Part shown: in pieces, positions 25,476 to 32,855 of the stretch | Position numbering within the stretch: the stretch's first letter is position 1 | Layout: the number at the start of each line of letters is the position of its first letter | Origin: Gemmatimonadota bacterium | GTDB taxonomy: Bacteria > Gemmatimonadota > Gemmatimonadetes > Longimicrobiales > Gaopeijiaceae | Reading direction: 5' to 3' | DNA: 37,745 nt | Assembly: GCA_022340755.1 (NCBI GenBank) | Contig: JAJDNI010000162.1 | Span: 1 to 37,745, forward strand | Translations under genes and position numbers: made by a program | The notes under the pieces: model-generated | Seen by the model: only the letters and a program-made list of their open reading frames with translations | Databases searched by the model: none | What the model was told of the DNA's origin: nothing

Positions 25476-26261
25476 CTACCTCGTGCGGCCCTTCGAGCCG
25501 TGGCGGTCGAGAAAGCGTCGCACTCCTTCGCGACACTCCTCGGTCATGCGCGCTTCCACGTTGACCTGGGCTCCGCGCTCGATTCCCTCGTCGACGCTCA
25601 GATCCCCCTGCTCGTAGAGGAGCGCCTTCGTGAGCCCCAGGGCGGAGGCCGGGCGGCCGGCGAGGTCGTGGAGGTATGCGCCCACGTCGGCGTCGAAGCT
25701 CTCCGCGGGGATCACGTGGTTGACGAGTCCTATGGTGTGGCCTTCCGCTGCTGTCACACGGTGCCCTCGGGCCACCAGCTCGAACGCCCTCCCCTCGGTC
25801 ACCTTGCGTCGCAGGATCGCCATGACCATGGCCGGCACGAATCCCAGATGGACCTCCGGATAGCCGAGCTCCGAAGCCTGGTGCGCCAGCACGATGTCGC
25901 AGGCGGTGGCCAGGCCGCATCCGCCGGCCAGAGCTCGCCCGTGCACCACCGCCACCACCGGCTTCGGGAAGTGGCGCAGCGCCGAAAGCAGAGCTCCGAG
26001 AGAGCGTGCGTCCGCCAGGTTGTCGTCCCGGCTCATCCCGGATACCTGCTCCAGCTCTTCCAGATCGCCGCCGGCACAGAAGTCGGGGCCGGCGCCCCTG
26101 ATGGCCACCACCCTGGCGCCCTCGTCGCTCCGGGCCTCCTCGAGGGCGTCCTTCAACGCCCGCACCAGCGCGGCGTTCAGCGCATTCCGCTTTTCGGGCC
26201 GGTTGAGGGTCAGGGTGGCCACGCCGGCTTCCGTCTCGCGCAGTACGATCTCGTCGCTCAT
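25476..26261 (-). CDS. Crotonase-family protein, LiuC/AtuE-like, lacking the first Glu
   Basis: A 261-residue crotonase-fold protein. The oxyanion region is FCAGGDLEEL and the second catalytic Glu is Glu136 in GYPEVHLGFVPA. The first catalytic glutamate of ordinary hydratases is Gly116 here (LAGGCGLATACD), 20 residues earlier. This pattern is familiar from methylglutaconyl-CoA hydratase-type enzymes, and the FVPAMV continuation also resembles them. The start ATG 26261 overlaps the stop of the AtuA C-terminal gene (ATGA). With a carboxyltransferase three genes upstream, a role hydrating a carboxylated enoyl-CoA is reasonable but inferred; an isomerase is possible. Confidence 0.88.
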   Translation of the reverse strand: MSDEIVLRETEAGVATLTLNRPEKRNALNAALVRALKDALEEARSDEGARVVAIRGAGPDFCAGGDLEELEQVSGMSRDDNLADARSLGALLSALRHFPKPVVAVVHGRALAGGCGLATACDIVLAHQASELGYPEVHLGFVPAMVMAILRRKVTEGRAFELVARGHRVTAAEGHTIGLVNHVIPAESFDADVGAYLHDLAGRPASALGLTKALLYEQGDLSVDEGIERGAQVNVEARMTEECREGVRRFLDRHGSKGRTR

Positions 26262-26641
26262 GACCCCTCCGGAGTCCATCCATCGGGAACCCTGCCCCAG
26301 CCGGCCGTCCGCTCCGCCACGGAGTCGGGCACATCGATCTCCATGCGGAGCAGCCCGGCGCTCAGCACCTTCCCCTGAGCGTCCGAGCGGAGGGATACGG
26401 TCCCACCTCCGTCGAGGGCGCCGCGGAGAACGAAGTTGAGCGCACACAGGTTCGGAAGCTCGTATCGCTTCACGGGTCCCACCACCCAGGATCCGAAGTG
26501 ATGCTTCACACGATCACTCGTAACTTCTTTTTCTATAATACGATAAATCTCTTCGTCGTAGGCGACGACCCCGATGTTCGCGGAGTCACCTTTGTCGCCG
26601 GAGCGGGCGTGGGCGAGCTGCACCAGGGGAACGCGCCTCAT
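26258..26641 (-). CDS. AtuA-like C-terminal domain as a separate protein
   Basis: A 127-residue protein beginning with the family motif LAHARSGDKGDSANIGV, followed by RYELPNLCALNFVLRGALDGGG and an SLRSDAQGK strand. In Pseudomonas-type AtuA this domain is the C-terminal part of one long protein; here it is a free gene whose start overlaps the stop of the larger piece (ATGA), and whose own stop overlaps the crotonase start. An AT-rich stretch of codons (about 26519-26552) encodes YRIIEKEVT in the middle. The biochemical role of AtuA is not established. The family assignment is strong. Confidence 0.88.
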   Translation of the reverse strand: MRRVPLVQLAHARSGDKGDSANIGVVAYDEEIYRIIEKEVTSDRVKHHFGSWVVGPVKRYELPNLCALNFVLRGALDGGGTVSLRSDAQGKVLSAGLLRMEIDVPDSVAERTAGWGRVPDGWTPEGS

Positions 26642-28017
26642 ACGGGCCTGACCTCGACGCGCACGTGTGGGTCCACCACGTCCTTGCGGATCAAGGCCGG
26701 CCAGTACGCCATGATCTCCTGGACCCTGGCCCGACCCCCTGCGTATGCCGTCACCGAAGGCGGCCCGGTGAGCACCAAGGGGGCCATCTCCCGGGAGAAT
26801 CGCTCGACCGACCTCCGATCCGCGGATCGAACGGCCACGCGGAGCTGCACTTCCGGCACGTCGGCCGGAGGAGCCCCGGCCAACGGCCCGTGGGCAGCGT
26901 TCCAGCCCACGAGCTCGGTGTTGATGGCATCCAGCTTGAGCCCGAGCCGCTCGAAGCGTCGGCGTAATTGCGCGTCGGCGGCCTGGGCCTTCTGCAGCGC
27001 ATCGGGCCACGAGTACAGGAGGGTCCCCGCGGCCATCCACCCGGCTGCATACGCGACGGAAACCTTGTAGAAGTCCGTGGGAGGCGCACCTCGAATGCCC
27101 TCCAGTCGCACACGATCGCGCCCTTGGTCGGAGAGCCGGATGGTGGTGAAGTCCGCCACCACGTCGGGAGTGACGACGCGGTGGGGATCCCCGATCTCGT
27201 AGACGATCTGCTCGGTGACGGAAGCCCGGTCCACGCGTCCACCGCTTCCGGGGTGCTTCGTCACCGTGAAGGCACCGGAAGGCTCCACCTCCACGACGGG
27301 GAAGCCGGCGATGTCCAAGCGAGGGATGCTCCACCACTCTGCCATGCAGTTGCCACCCGTCGACTGAGCGCCGCATTCCACGATGTGGCCCGCCAGGATC
27401 GCCGCCGCCATGCGGTCGTGGTCATGCAAGGCCCAGTCGTGATGGTGGATGAGCGCCGCCGCCGCCAAGGCGGGATCCGCCACCCGCCCGGTCACCACCA
27501 CGTCCGACCCGAGCCTCAGCGCCTCCACGACGGGTGCGGCCCCCAAGTAGGCGTTGGCGCTGCGCACGCGATCCGCGACGGACGACAGCGGCGCCCCGGT
27601 CTCGAGATGTGCCATCTCATGGCCGGTCTGGAGGAGCTCGTCGAGGCGCGGCATGAGATCATCGCCCCGGACCAGTCCGATGGTGGTCCGGCCCGACACA
27701 CCAGCCTCCTGCCCCGCTTCCTCCAGCGCGTCCGCGCACCCCTGTGGGTTCACGCCGCCGGCGTTGGCCACCACGCGAATCCCCCGCTCCACGCACGCAG
27801 GCCAGATTCGCTCCATCAGTGCGACGAAGTCCCGGGCATAGCCCGCGGACGGGTCGCGGCTCCGCAGCTTGCGGAGTATGGACATCGTCACCTCGGCCAG
27901 GTAGTCCAGCATCAGGTAGTCGAGGGGACCGCCTTCCACGAGCCTAACCGGCGCCTCGAGATCATCGCCCCAGAAGCCTTGCCCGCCCCCCAGACGGACA
28001 ACGTCCCGCTCAGCCAT
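26638..28017 (-). CDS. AtuA/DUF1446 family protein, main domain
   Basis: A 459-residue protein of the acyclic terpene utilisation AtuA family. Recognisable segments are GGGQGFWGDD near the start, LDYLAEVTMSIL, RVVANAGGVNPQGC, VTGRVADPALAAAALIHHH, ECGAQSTGGNC and TKHPGSGGRV. The family is linked genetically to degradation of citronellol-type compounds and occurs widely next to acyl-CoA carboxylases, but its reaction is unknown. ATG 28017 is chosen over an upstream in-frame start because the family begins here. It follows the carboxyltransferase after 96 bases that contain only short GC hairpins, and is coupled to its C-terminal partner. Confidence 0.88.
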   Translation of the reverse strand: MAERDVVRLGGGQGFWGDDLEAPVRLVEGGPLDYLMLDYLAEVTMSILRKLRSRDPSAGYARDFVALMERIWPACVERGIRVVANAGGVNPQGCADALEEAGQEAGVSGRTTIGLVRGDDLMPRLDELLQTGHEMAHLETGAPLSSVADRVRSANAYLGAAPVVEALRLGSDVVVTGRVADPALAAAALIHHHDWALHDHDRMAAAILAGHIVECGAQSTGGNCMAEWWSIPRLDIAGFPVVEVEPSGAFTVTKHPGSGGRVDRASVTEQIVYEIGDPHRVVTPDVVADFTTIRLSDQGRDRVRLEGIRGAPPTDFYKVSVAYAAGWMAAGTLLYSWPDALQKAQAADAQLRRRFERLGLKLDAINTELVGWNAAHGPLAGAPPADVPEVQLRVAVRSADRRSVERFSREMAPLVLTGPPSVTAYAGGRARVQEIMAYWPALIRKDVVDPHVRVEVRPV

Positions 28018-28113
28018 TCCACCGCCCGGTCGAGGACACCACCTTGCACCCAGGGGGAACGGGGCGTAGCCCCCGGGGGCGGTGGGGCGGGCGCATAATG
28101 CCACCCAATCCCC

Positions 28114-29727
28114 TCACCACGTCCCCTCCGGCAGGTGGAAGGCGCCCACGTGGGGGCCGGGGTTACGGAGGGCGGCACGCAAGAGCAGCCGCAGAGCCGG
28201 TCGGAGCTCCTCGGGCAGCACGACCTCGTCCACGAATCCGCGCGCTCCCGCGAAGCGGGCGTCGAGCTGACGGTCGTACTCGGCCCGCACTTCGTCCATG
28301 CGGGTCGTCACGTCCTCGTCGGGCACCTTGCCCTCCGCCCGCAGCCGGTCCAGCTGGGCACTGAAGAGGGCCATGACGGCGCTCTCGCCCTCCATCACCC
28401 CCATGCGTCCCGTGGGCAGCGACAGGATGAAGTCCGGGTCGAACCCCTGTCCGGCCATCGCGTAGTAGCCGGCGCCGGACGCGTGGTTCAGCGTGACCAC
28501 GAGCTTGGGGACCGTTGCGGTAGCCATCGCCTCCACGAACTCCGCGCCGGCCCGGATGATCCCGGAGTGCTCCGCTTCGGGACCCACCATGAAGCCCGAC
28601 ACGTCCTGCACGAAGAGCAGAGGAGTGCGGTGACGGTTCATGGTCTCGATGAAGTACGCCACCTTGCGGGCGCTCTCGGCGTACACGATCCCCCCGAAAC
28701 GGGGGACGCCACCCCCGGCGCTCTTGATGAGGCCCCGGGCGTTGGCGATTACTCCCACCGGGATCCCCTCCACGTAACCGGTGCCGCAGATCATCTCGCG
28801 GGCGTGCCCCGGCTGGAACTCGTCGAGCCCTTCCCCGTCGAGAATTGCCTCCAGCACCGCGTGCGCGTCGTACGGCTGGCGATGGTCGTCGGGCATCAGG
28901 TCGTAGAGGTCGAAGGCGCTCCGCTTCGGGGCCGCGACCTCGCCGGTCTGCAACGCGTCCGGAAGGGGCAGCTCCGAAACGAGCTCGCGAAGGCGCGACA
29001 GGCACGTCTCGTCGTCGGGAACGCGATAGTGGGCGACGCCACTCACCTCGGTGTGGACTCTGGCTCCCCCCAACTCCTCTGCATCCACCGTCTGCCCGGT
29101 GGCGCCCTTCACCAGGTTCGGCCCCCCGAGACCCATGAAGGAAGAGCCCTCCACCATCAGGATCACATCGGAAAGGGCCGGCAGGTACGCGCCCCCGGCG
29201 ATGCAGGGCCCCATGACCGCCGCAAGCTGGGGAATACGCAGATAGCGGCGCATCACCGAGTTGTAGTAGAAGAGGCGGGCGGCCCCGTACTGGCCGGGGA
29301 ACACCCCCCCCTGGTAAGGGAGATTCACCCCCGCCGAGTCCACCAGGTAGACGATGGGAATACGGCAGCGCATGGCGATCTCCTGGGCGCGGAGCATCTT
29401 CTTGATGGTCTCCGGCCACCAGGAGCCCGCCTTGACGGTGGCATCGTTGGCCACGACGACGACCTCTCTCCCCTCGACCACCCCCACGCCCGTCACCACT
29501 CCCGCGCCCGGGGCTTCCCCGTCGTAGAGGTCGTGAGCCACCAGCAGCCCGACCTCCACCCAGGGCGCATCCTCGTCCAGAAGGCGGGACACGCGCTCAC
29601 GGGCGGTGAGCTTCCCCTGACTGTGCTGCCGCTCGATGCGCTCCGGACCACCACCCAGGCGCAGGCGCTTCCGGAGTTCCAGCAGCTCCTCGGAGAGTTC
29701 GGCCAGGCGGCCGCGGTGCGTCGTCAC
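28114..29727 (-). CDS. Acyl-CoA carboxylase carboxyltransferase (beta) subunit
   Basis: A 537-residue biotin-dependent carboxyltransferase of the methylcrotonyl-/geranyl-/propionyl-CoA carboxylase beta type. The first crotonase-like half has ANDATVKAGSWWPETIKK and the glycine-rich GPCIAGGAYLPALSD and FMGLGGPNLVKGATGQ; the second half has FVQDVSGFMVGPEAE and the oxyanion segment HASGAGYYAMAGQGF. Both halves are intact. GAGYYAM is closer, from memory, to the GAGNYGM of methylcrotonyl enzymes than to the AYGGAYDVM of propionyl enzymes, so a branched enoyl-CoA substrate is possible. The start is GTG with a weak ribosome site, 19 bases after the B12 subunit gene. No biotin carboxylase or biotin carrier gene is in the window. 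Confidence 0.92.
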   Translation of the reverse strand: MTTHRGRLAELSEELLELRKRLRLGGGPERIERQHSQGKLTARERVSRLLDEDAPWVEVGLLVAHDLYDGEAPGAGVVTGVGVVEGREVVVVANDATVKAGSWWPETIKKMLRAQEIAMRCRIPIVYLVDSAGVNLPYQGGVFPGQYGAARLFYYNSVMRRYLRIPQLAAVMGPCIAGGAYLPALSDVILMVEGSSFMGLGGPNLVKGATGQTVDAEELGGARVHTEVSGVAHYRVPDDETCLSRLRELVSELPLPDALQTGEVAAPKRSAFDLYDLMPDDHRQPYDAHAVLEAILDGEGLDEFQPGHAREMICGTGYVEGIPVGVIANARGLIKSAGGGVPRFGGIVYAESARKVAYFIETMNRHRTPLLFVQDVSGFMVGPEAEHSGIIRAGAEFVEAMATATVPKLVVTLNHASGAGYYAMAGQGFDPDFILSLPTGRMGVMEGESAVMALFSAQLDRLRAEGKVPDEDVTTRMDEVRAEYDRQLDARFAGARGFVDEVVLPEELRPALRLLLRAALRNPGPHVGAFHLPEGTW

Positions 29728-29746
29728 GAATCGCGCCGGCGCACCC

Positions 29747-30160
29747 TCAAGCCCGCTCGCGCTGCGCGAACCACTCGCGCACGTAGCCGATGGCGTCCTC
29801 GGTCGAGGTGCCCGGACCGAAGAGCCGCCCGATGCCCTGCGCCTCCAGGGCGGCTGCGTCCTCCTCCGGGATGATTCCTCCGCCGGTGAGGAGCACGTCG
29901 TCGGCCCCGGCTTCGTCCAGGAGCGCCTTCACGCGGGGGAAGAGCGTCATGTGCGCGCCGGACAGAATAGACATCGCCACCACGTCCACGTCCTCCTGCA
30001 CGGCCGCGCTCACGATCATCTCCGGGGTCTGATGTAGGCCCGTGTAGATGACCTCGAATCCGGCGTCGCGGAACGCGGCGGCAATCACCTTGGCGCCCCG
30101 GTCGTGGCCGTCGAGGCCGGGCTTCGCGACCAGCACGCGGATATTTCGGCTGTCGGACAT
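29747..30160 (-). CDS. B12-binding small subunit of an acyl-CoA mutase
   Basis: A 137-residue cobalamin-binding Rossmann-like domain. The lower-ligand motif is LDGHDRG with His19 in place to coordinate cobalt, followed by the family's [20 protein letters not shown] and [12 protein letters not shown] motifs. The length matches IcmB (small subunit of isobutyryl-CoA mutase) and the small subunits of archaeal-type split mutases. GGGAGCGG precedes the ATG. It is separated from its large-subunit gene by a HAD hydrolase gene. Confidence 0.95.
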   Translation of the reverse strand: MSDSRNIRVLVAKPGLDGHDRGAKVIAAAFRDAGFEVIYTGLHQTPEMIVSAAVQEDVDVVAMSILSGAHMTLFPRVKALLDEAGADDVLLTGGGIIPEEDAAALEAQGIGRLFGPGTSTEDAIGYVREWFAQRERA

Positions 30161-30200
30161 TCAACCGCTCCCTATCGATTCGAGACTGCCAGGCGAGAAT

Positions 30201-30908
30201 CTAGTCCCGTGACGCCCTCGTTTCGAGCCATGGCCTGAGCTCGGCGAGGGCACCCACGGTGGGTGCCTGCTCCCCGTGGAGCGAGAGCGGGTCGAGCAGC
30301 ACCGCCTCCATGCCCGCCCGGATCGCTCCAAGGTAGTCCACGGGGTAGAGGTCACCCACGTACAGGCAGGCTTCGGCCTCCAGCCCGAGCCGGCTGCTGG
30401 CCTCCAGGAAGATCCGGGGGTCGGGCTTCTCTACTCCGACGACCTCCGAGTCCACGACGAACTCGAAGTAGCGGCGGAGACCGACGTCCTCGAGGACCCC
30501 CTCGACGCGCCCGTCGGCGTTGGAGACCACCGCCAGGCGGTACCCTCCGTCCAGGAGGGACTGTAGCGCGCCGGGAGTGTCCGGCTCGACCCAGGTCCAC
30601 AGGTGGCTTCTGGCATGCGCCTCCCGGAGCCGGAGCGCCAACTCCGGGATCGCCGCGTCGTCCGCTCCTCCGTCCCGGAGGAGTCCGTCGAAGTACTCGC
30701 GCCAGAGCTCCGGCTCCGTGCCGTTGTGTCCTTCGGCCACGCCGTCCTGGAGACGTCGGCGAGCCAGTCTTTCGGCTCTGCGGAGGCGCTCCAGGTCCGT
30801 GGGCACTCCTCCAGCATCGAAGATGTCCAGAAGGCGTCGCGGATCCACGTAGACCAGGGTATTGCCGGCGTCGAAGACCACCGCCCGCAGTGTCGCGCCA
30901 CCCGTCAT
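30201..30908 (-). CDS. HAD-superfamily hydrolase
   Basis: A 235-residue haloacid-dehalogenase-fold hydrolase, probably a phosphatase. Motif I is FDAGNT with nucleophile Asp13; the usual second Asp is Gly15, as in a recognised subset. Motif II is VVSNADG, the lysine is in VEKPDPRIF, and motif IV is YVGDLYPVDYLGA. A helical cap (about 25-110) places it in the cap-1 group. ATG 30908 follows an excellent GGAGGGGAGAGG. It lies between the two mutase subunit genes, so it may remove a phosphorylated or damaged cofactor or CoA product; that role is a guess. Confidence 0.88.
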   Translation of the reverse strand: MTGGATLRAVVFDAGNTLVYVDPRRLLDIFDAGGVPTDLERLRRAERLARRRLQDGVAEGHNGTEPELWREYFDGLLRDGGADDAAIPELALRLREAHARSHLWTWVEPDTPGALQSLLDGGYRLAVVSNADGRVEGVLEDVGLRRYFEFVVDSEVVGVEKPDPRIFLEASSRLGLEAEACLYVGDLYPVDYLGAIRAGMEAVLLDPLSLHGEQAPTVGALAELRPWLETRASRD

Positions 30909-31016
30909 GGCCCTCTCCCCTCCGTAAGGCGCCTCATGGCCGCGTGCACGGTGGGCTCCTCTCCCCATATCCGGAAAAGGCACGTCCTCACCACGGGTCT
31001 CAAGGCTCACGAATGC

Positions 31017-32741
31017 CTAGAAGAACACCGGCTCTTTATACGAGCCGAAGACCTCCTCCATGGCGTGCCGGATCTCGTAGAGCGTACAGTACGCGCGCGC
31101 GCAGTCCAGGATGCGCGGTACCAGGTTGTCGCTCCCACGGCAGGCTTCGCCGAGCGCCGACAGAGTGCGCTGCACCTCGGCCTCGTCTCGACGCTCCCGC
31201 AGCTCGGCCATGTGCGCGCGCTGCTTCTCCTCCACGGACGCGTCGATACGGAGCACATCGATCTCGATCTTCCCGGATCCCTCCTCGAAGTCGTTCACCC
31301 CCACCACAACCCGCTCGTCGGCCTCGATCTCGCGCTGCTGCCGCATGGCGGCGGCGGCGATCTCCTGCTGGAACCAGCCTGTCTCGATGGCCGGAACCAC
31401 ACCCCCGAGCTCGTCGATCTCGTCGAAGATCTCCAGAGCGTCGCGCTCCAGCTCGTCCGTGAGGGTCTCCAAGAAGTAGGAGCCCGCCAGGGGATCGATG
31501 GTATTGGTGACGCCGGATTCGAAGGCCAGGATCTGCTGCGTCCGGAGGGCGATACGCACGGCCTTCTCCGTGGGCAGAGCCAGCGTCTCGTCCATGGAGT
31601 TGGTGTGAAGAGACTGCGTGCCGCCGAGCGCCGCCGCCATGGCCTGGTAGGCCACGCGTACGATGTTGTTCTCCGGCTGTTGCGCCGTCAGGCTGACGCC
31701 CGCGGTCTGAGCGTGCGTGCGCAGGCGCCACGACTCCGGGTTCTTCGCCCCGTAGCGCTCTCGCATGCCCCGGGCCCAGATGCGCCGTGCGGCGCGGAAC
31801 TTGGCGATCTCCTCGAAGAAGTCGTTGTGGACGTCAAAGAAGAAGGACAGGCGCGGCGCGAAGGAGTCCACGTCCAGCCCGGCTGCGATGCCGCGCTCCA
31901 CGTATTCGAAGCCGTTCCTCAGCGTGAAGGCCAGCTCCTGCGCCGCCGTCGCGCCGGCCTCGCGGATGTGGTAGCCCGAGATGGAGATGGGGTTGTACTT
32001 GGGCGCGTGTCCGCTGCACCAGGAGAACATGTCCACGATGCAGCGCAGCGCCGGCTCCGGAGGGAAGATCCACGCGTGCTGGGCCTGGTATTCCTTCAGG
32101 ATGTCGTTCTGTACCGTGCCCCGGAGGATCTCCGGCGTGACGCCCTGCTTCTCCGCGGCCGCCACATAGAAGCAGAACAGGATGATGGCGGGGCCGTTGA
32201 TGGTCATGGAGACCGACACCTGATCGAGCGGGATCCCGTCGAAGAGGGTCTCCATGTCGGCTAGGCTCGAGATCGCGACCCCACACACCCCGACCTCACC
32301 GAGCGAGCGTGGATGGTCGGAGTCGTAGCCCATGAGCGTGGGGAAGTCGAAGGCCACCGAAAGCCCCGTCTGCCCATGGTTCAGCAGGTACTTGTAGCGC
32401 TGGTTCGTCTCCTTCGCCGTCGCGAACCCGGCGAACTGGCGCATGGTCCACAGGCGGGTCCGATACATGGTCGTGTAGGGACCGCGCGTGAAGGGAAATT
32501 CGCCAGGAAAGCCCACCGCCTCGTCGTAGCGCTCGGCTTCGATCCGGTCCAGCGGCGTATAGAGGGGCTTCAACTCGCGGCCGGAGATCGTCGTGAAGAG
32601 CGCCTCCCGCTGCGGCGTGTCACCCACCGCGGCCTCCCACGCTTCGAGACGGGCCTTGAGCTCGGCCACCTCCCCTTCGCGCGCGCGGAGCTCCGCCGCG
32701 AGCTCTGCGGCTGTGGTCACGTCTTTTTCGGTGGTCGACAT
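31017..32741 (-). CDS. B12-dependent acyl-CoA mutase large subunit, isobutyryl-CoA mutase-like
   Basis: A 574-residue catalytic (TIM-barrel) subunit without the B12 domain, which is encoded separately. Aligning to Propionibacterium methylmalonyl-CoA mutase at a constant offset of 14, Gln197 is Gln211 (TVQNDILKE), Tyr243-His244 is Tyr257-His258 (SGYHIRE), but Tyr89 is Phe103 (TMRQFAGF) and Arg207 is Gln221. Phe and Gln at these positions are the known signature of isobutyryl-CoA mutase; Arg207 normally holds the free carboxylate of methylmalonyl-CoA. Size also fits IcmA. A coiled-coil-like N-terminus (about 10-40) precedes the barrel. ATG 32741 has AGGAG eight bases upstream. Family certain; substrate inferred. 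Confidence 0.93.
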   Translation of the reverse strand: MSTTEKDVTTAAELAAELRAREGEVAELKARLEAWEAAVGDTPQREALFTTISGRELKPLYTPLDRIEAERYDEAVGFPGEFPFTRGPYTTMYRTRLWTMRQFAGFATAKETNQRYKYLLNHGQTGLSVAFDFPTLMGYDSDHPRSLGEVGVCGVAISSLADMETLFDGIPLDQVSVSMTINGPAIILFCFYVAAAEKQGVTPEILRGTVQNDILKEYQAQHAWIFPPEPALRCIVDMFSWCSGHAPKYNPISISGYHIREAGATAAQELAFTLRNGFEYVERGIAAGLDVDSFAPRLSFFFDVHNDFFEEIAKFRAARRIWARGMRERYGAKNPESWRLRTHAQTAGVSLTAQQPENNIVRVAYQAMAAALGGTQSLHTNSMDETLALPTEKAVRIALRTQQILAFESGVTNTIDPLAGSYFLETLTDELERDALEIFDEIDELGGVVPAIETGWFQQEIAAAAMRQQREIEADERVVVGVNDFEEGSGKIEIDVLRIDASVEEKQRAHMAELRERRDEAEVQRTLSALGEACRGSDNLVPRILDCARAYCTLYEIRHAMEEVFGSYKEPVFF

Positions 32742-32804
32742 GCGCTGACTCCTGGTCCCACGAGTCATCCCCACGGCCCCACGGGACCGGGCAGGATTCG
32801 GACG

Positions 32805-32834
32805 ATCTTTTCGCTATACCTCAGCCCGAAAGAT
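32805..32834. promoter_or_regulatory. Inverted repeat upstream of the mutase gene
   Basis: ATCTTTTCG (32805-32813) and CGAAAGAT (32827-32834) form a near-perfect inverted repeat with one bulged base, in a locally AT-rich patch of the 114-base gap between the meaB-like gene and the mutase gene. On the minus strand GGTATAGC in its centre could be a -10 element. It could be an operator or a hairpin; no regulator gene is nearby. Confidence 0.35.
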
Positions 32835-32855
32835 GGCCCACGCCCGCGAGAAGGG

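Noticed and set aside
23689-26334. A minus-strand open frame of 881 codons in another phase of recQ, the small membrane protein and the crotonase
   Set aside because: It is a shifted reading of genes whose own frames carry full active-site motifs; its product is Gly/Arg-rich and featureless.
28053-28080. Runs of G and C (CCCCCGGGGG and a GGGGC/GCCCC hairpin) before atuA as a terminator
   Set aside because: The stem is only about five pairs and no T run follows; it is probably simple GC-rich spacer.
31017-32741. Plain annotation as methylmalonyl-CoA mutase large subunit
   Set aside because: The two substrate-specificity positions are Phe and Gln instead of Tyr and Arg, so the more general name with an isobutyryl-CoA-like note is safer.
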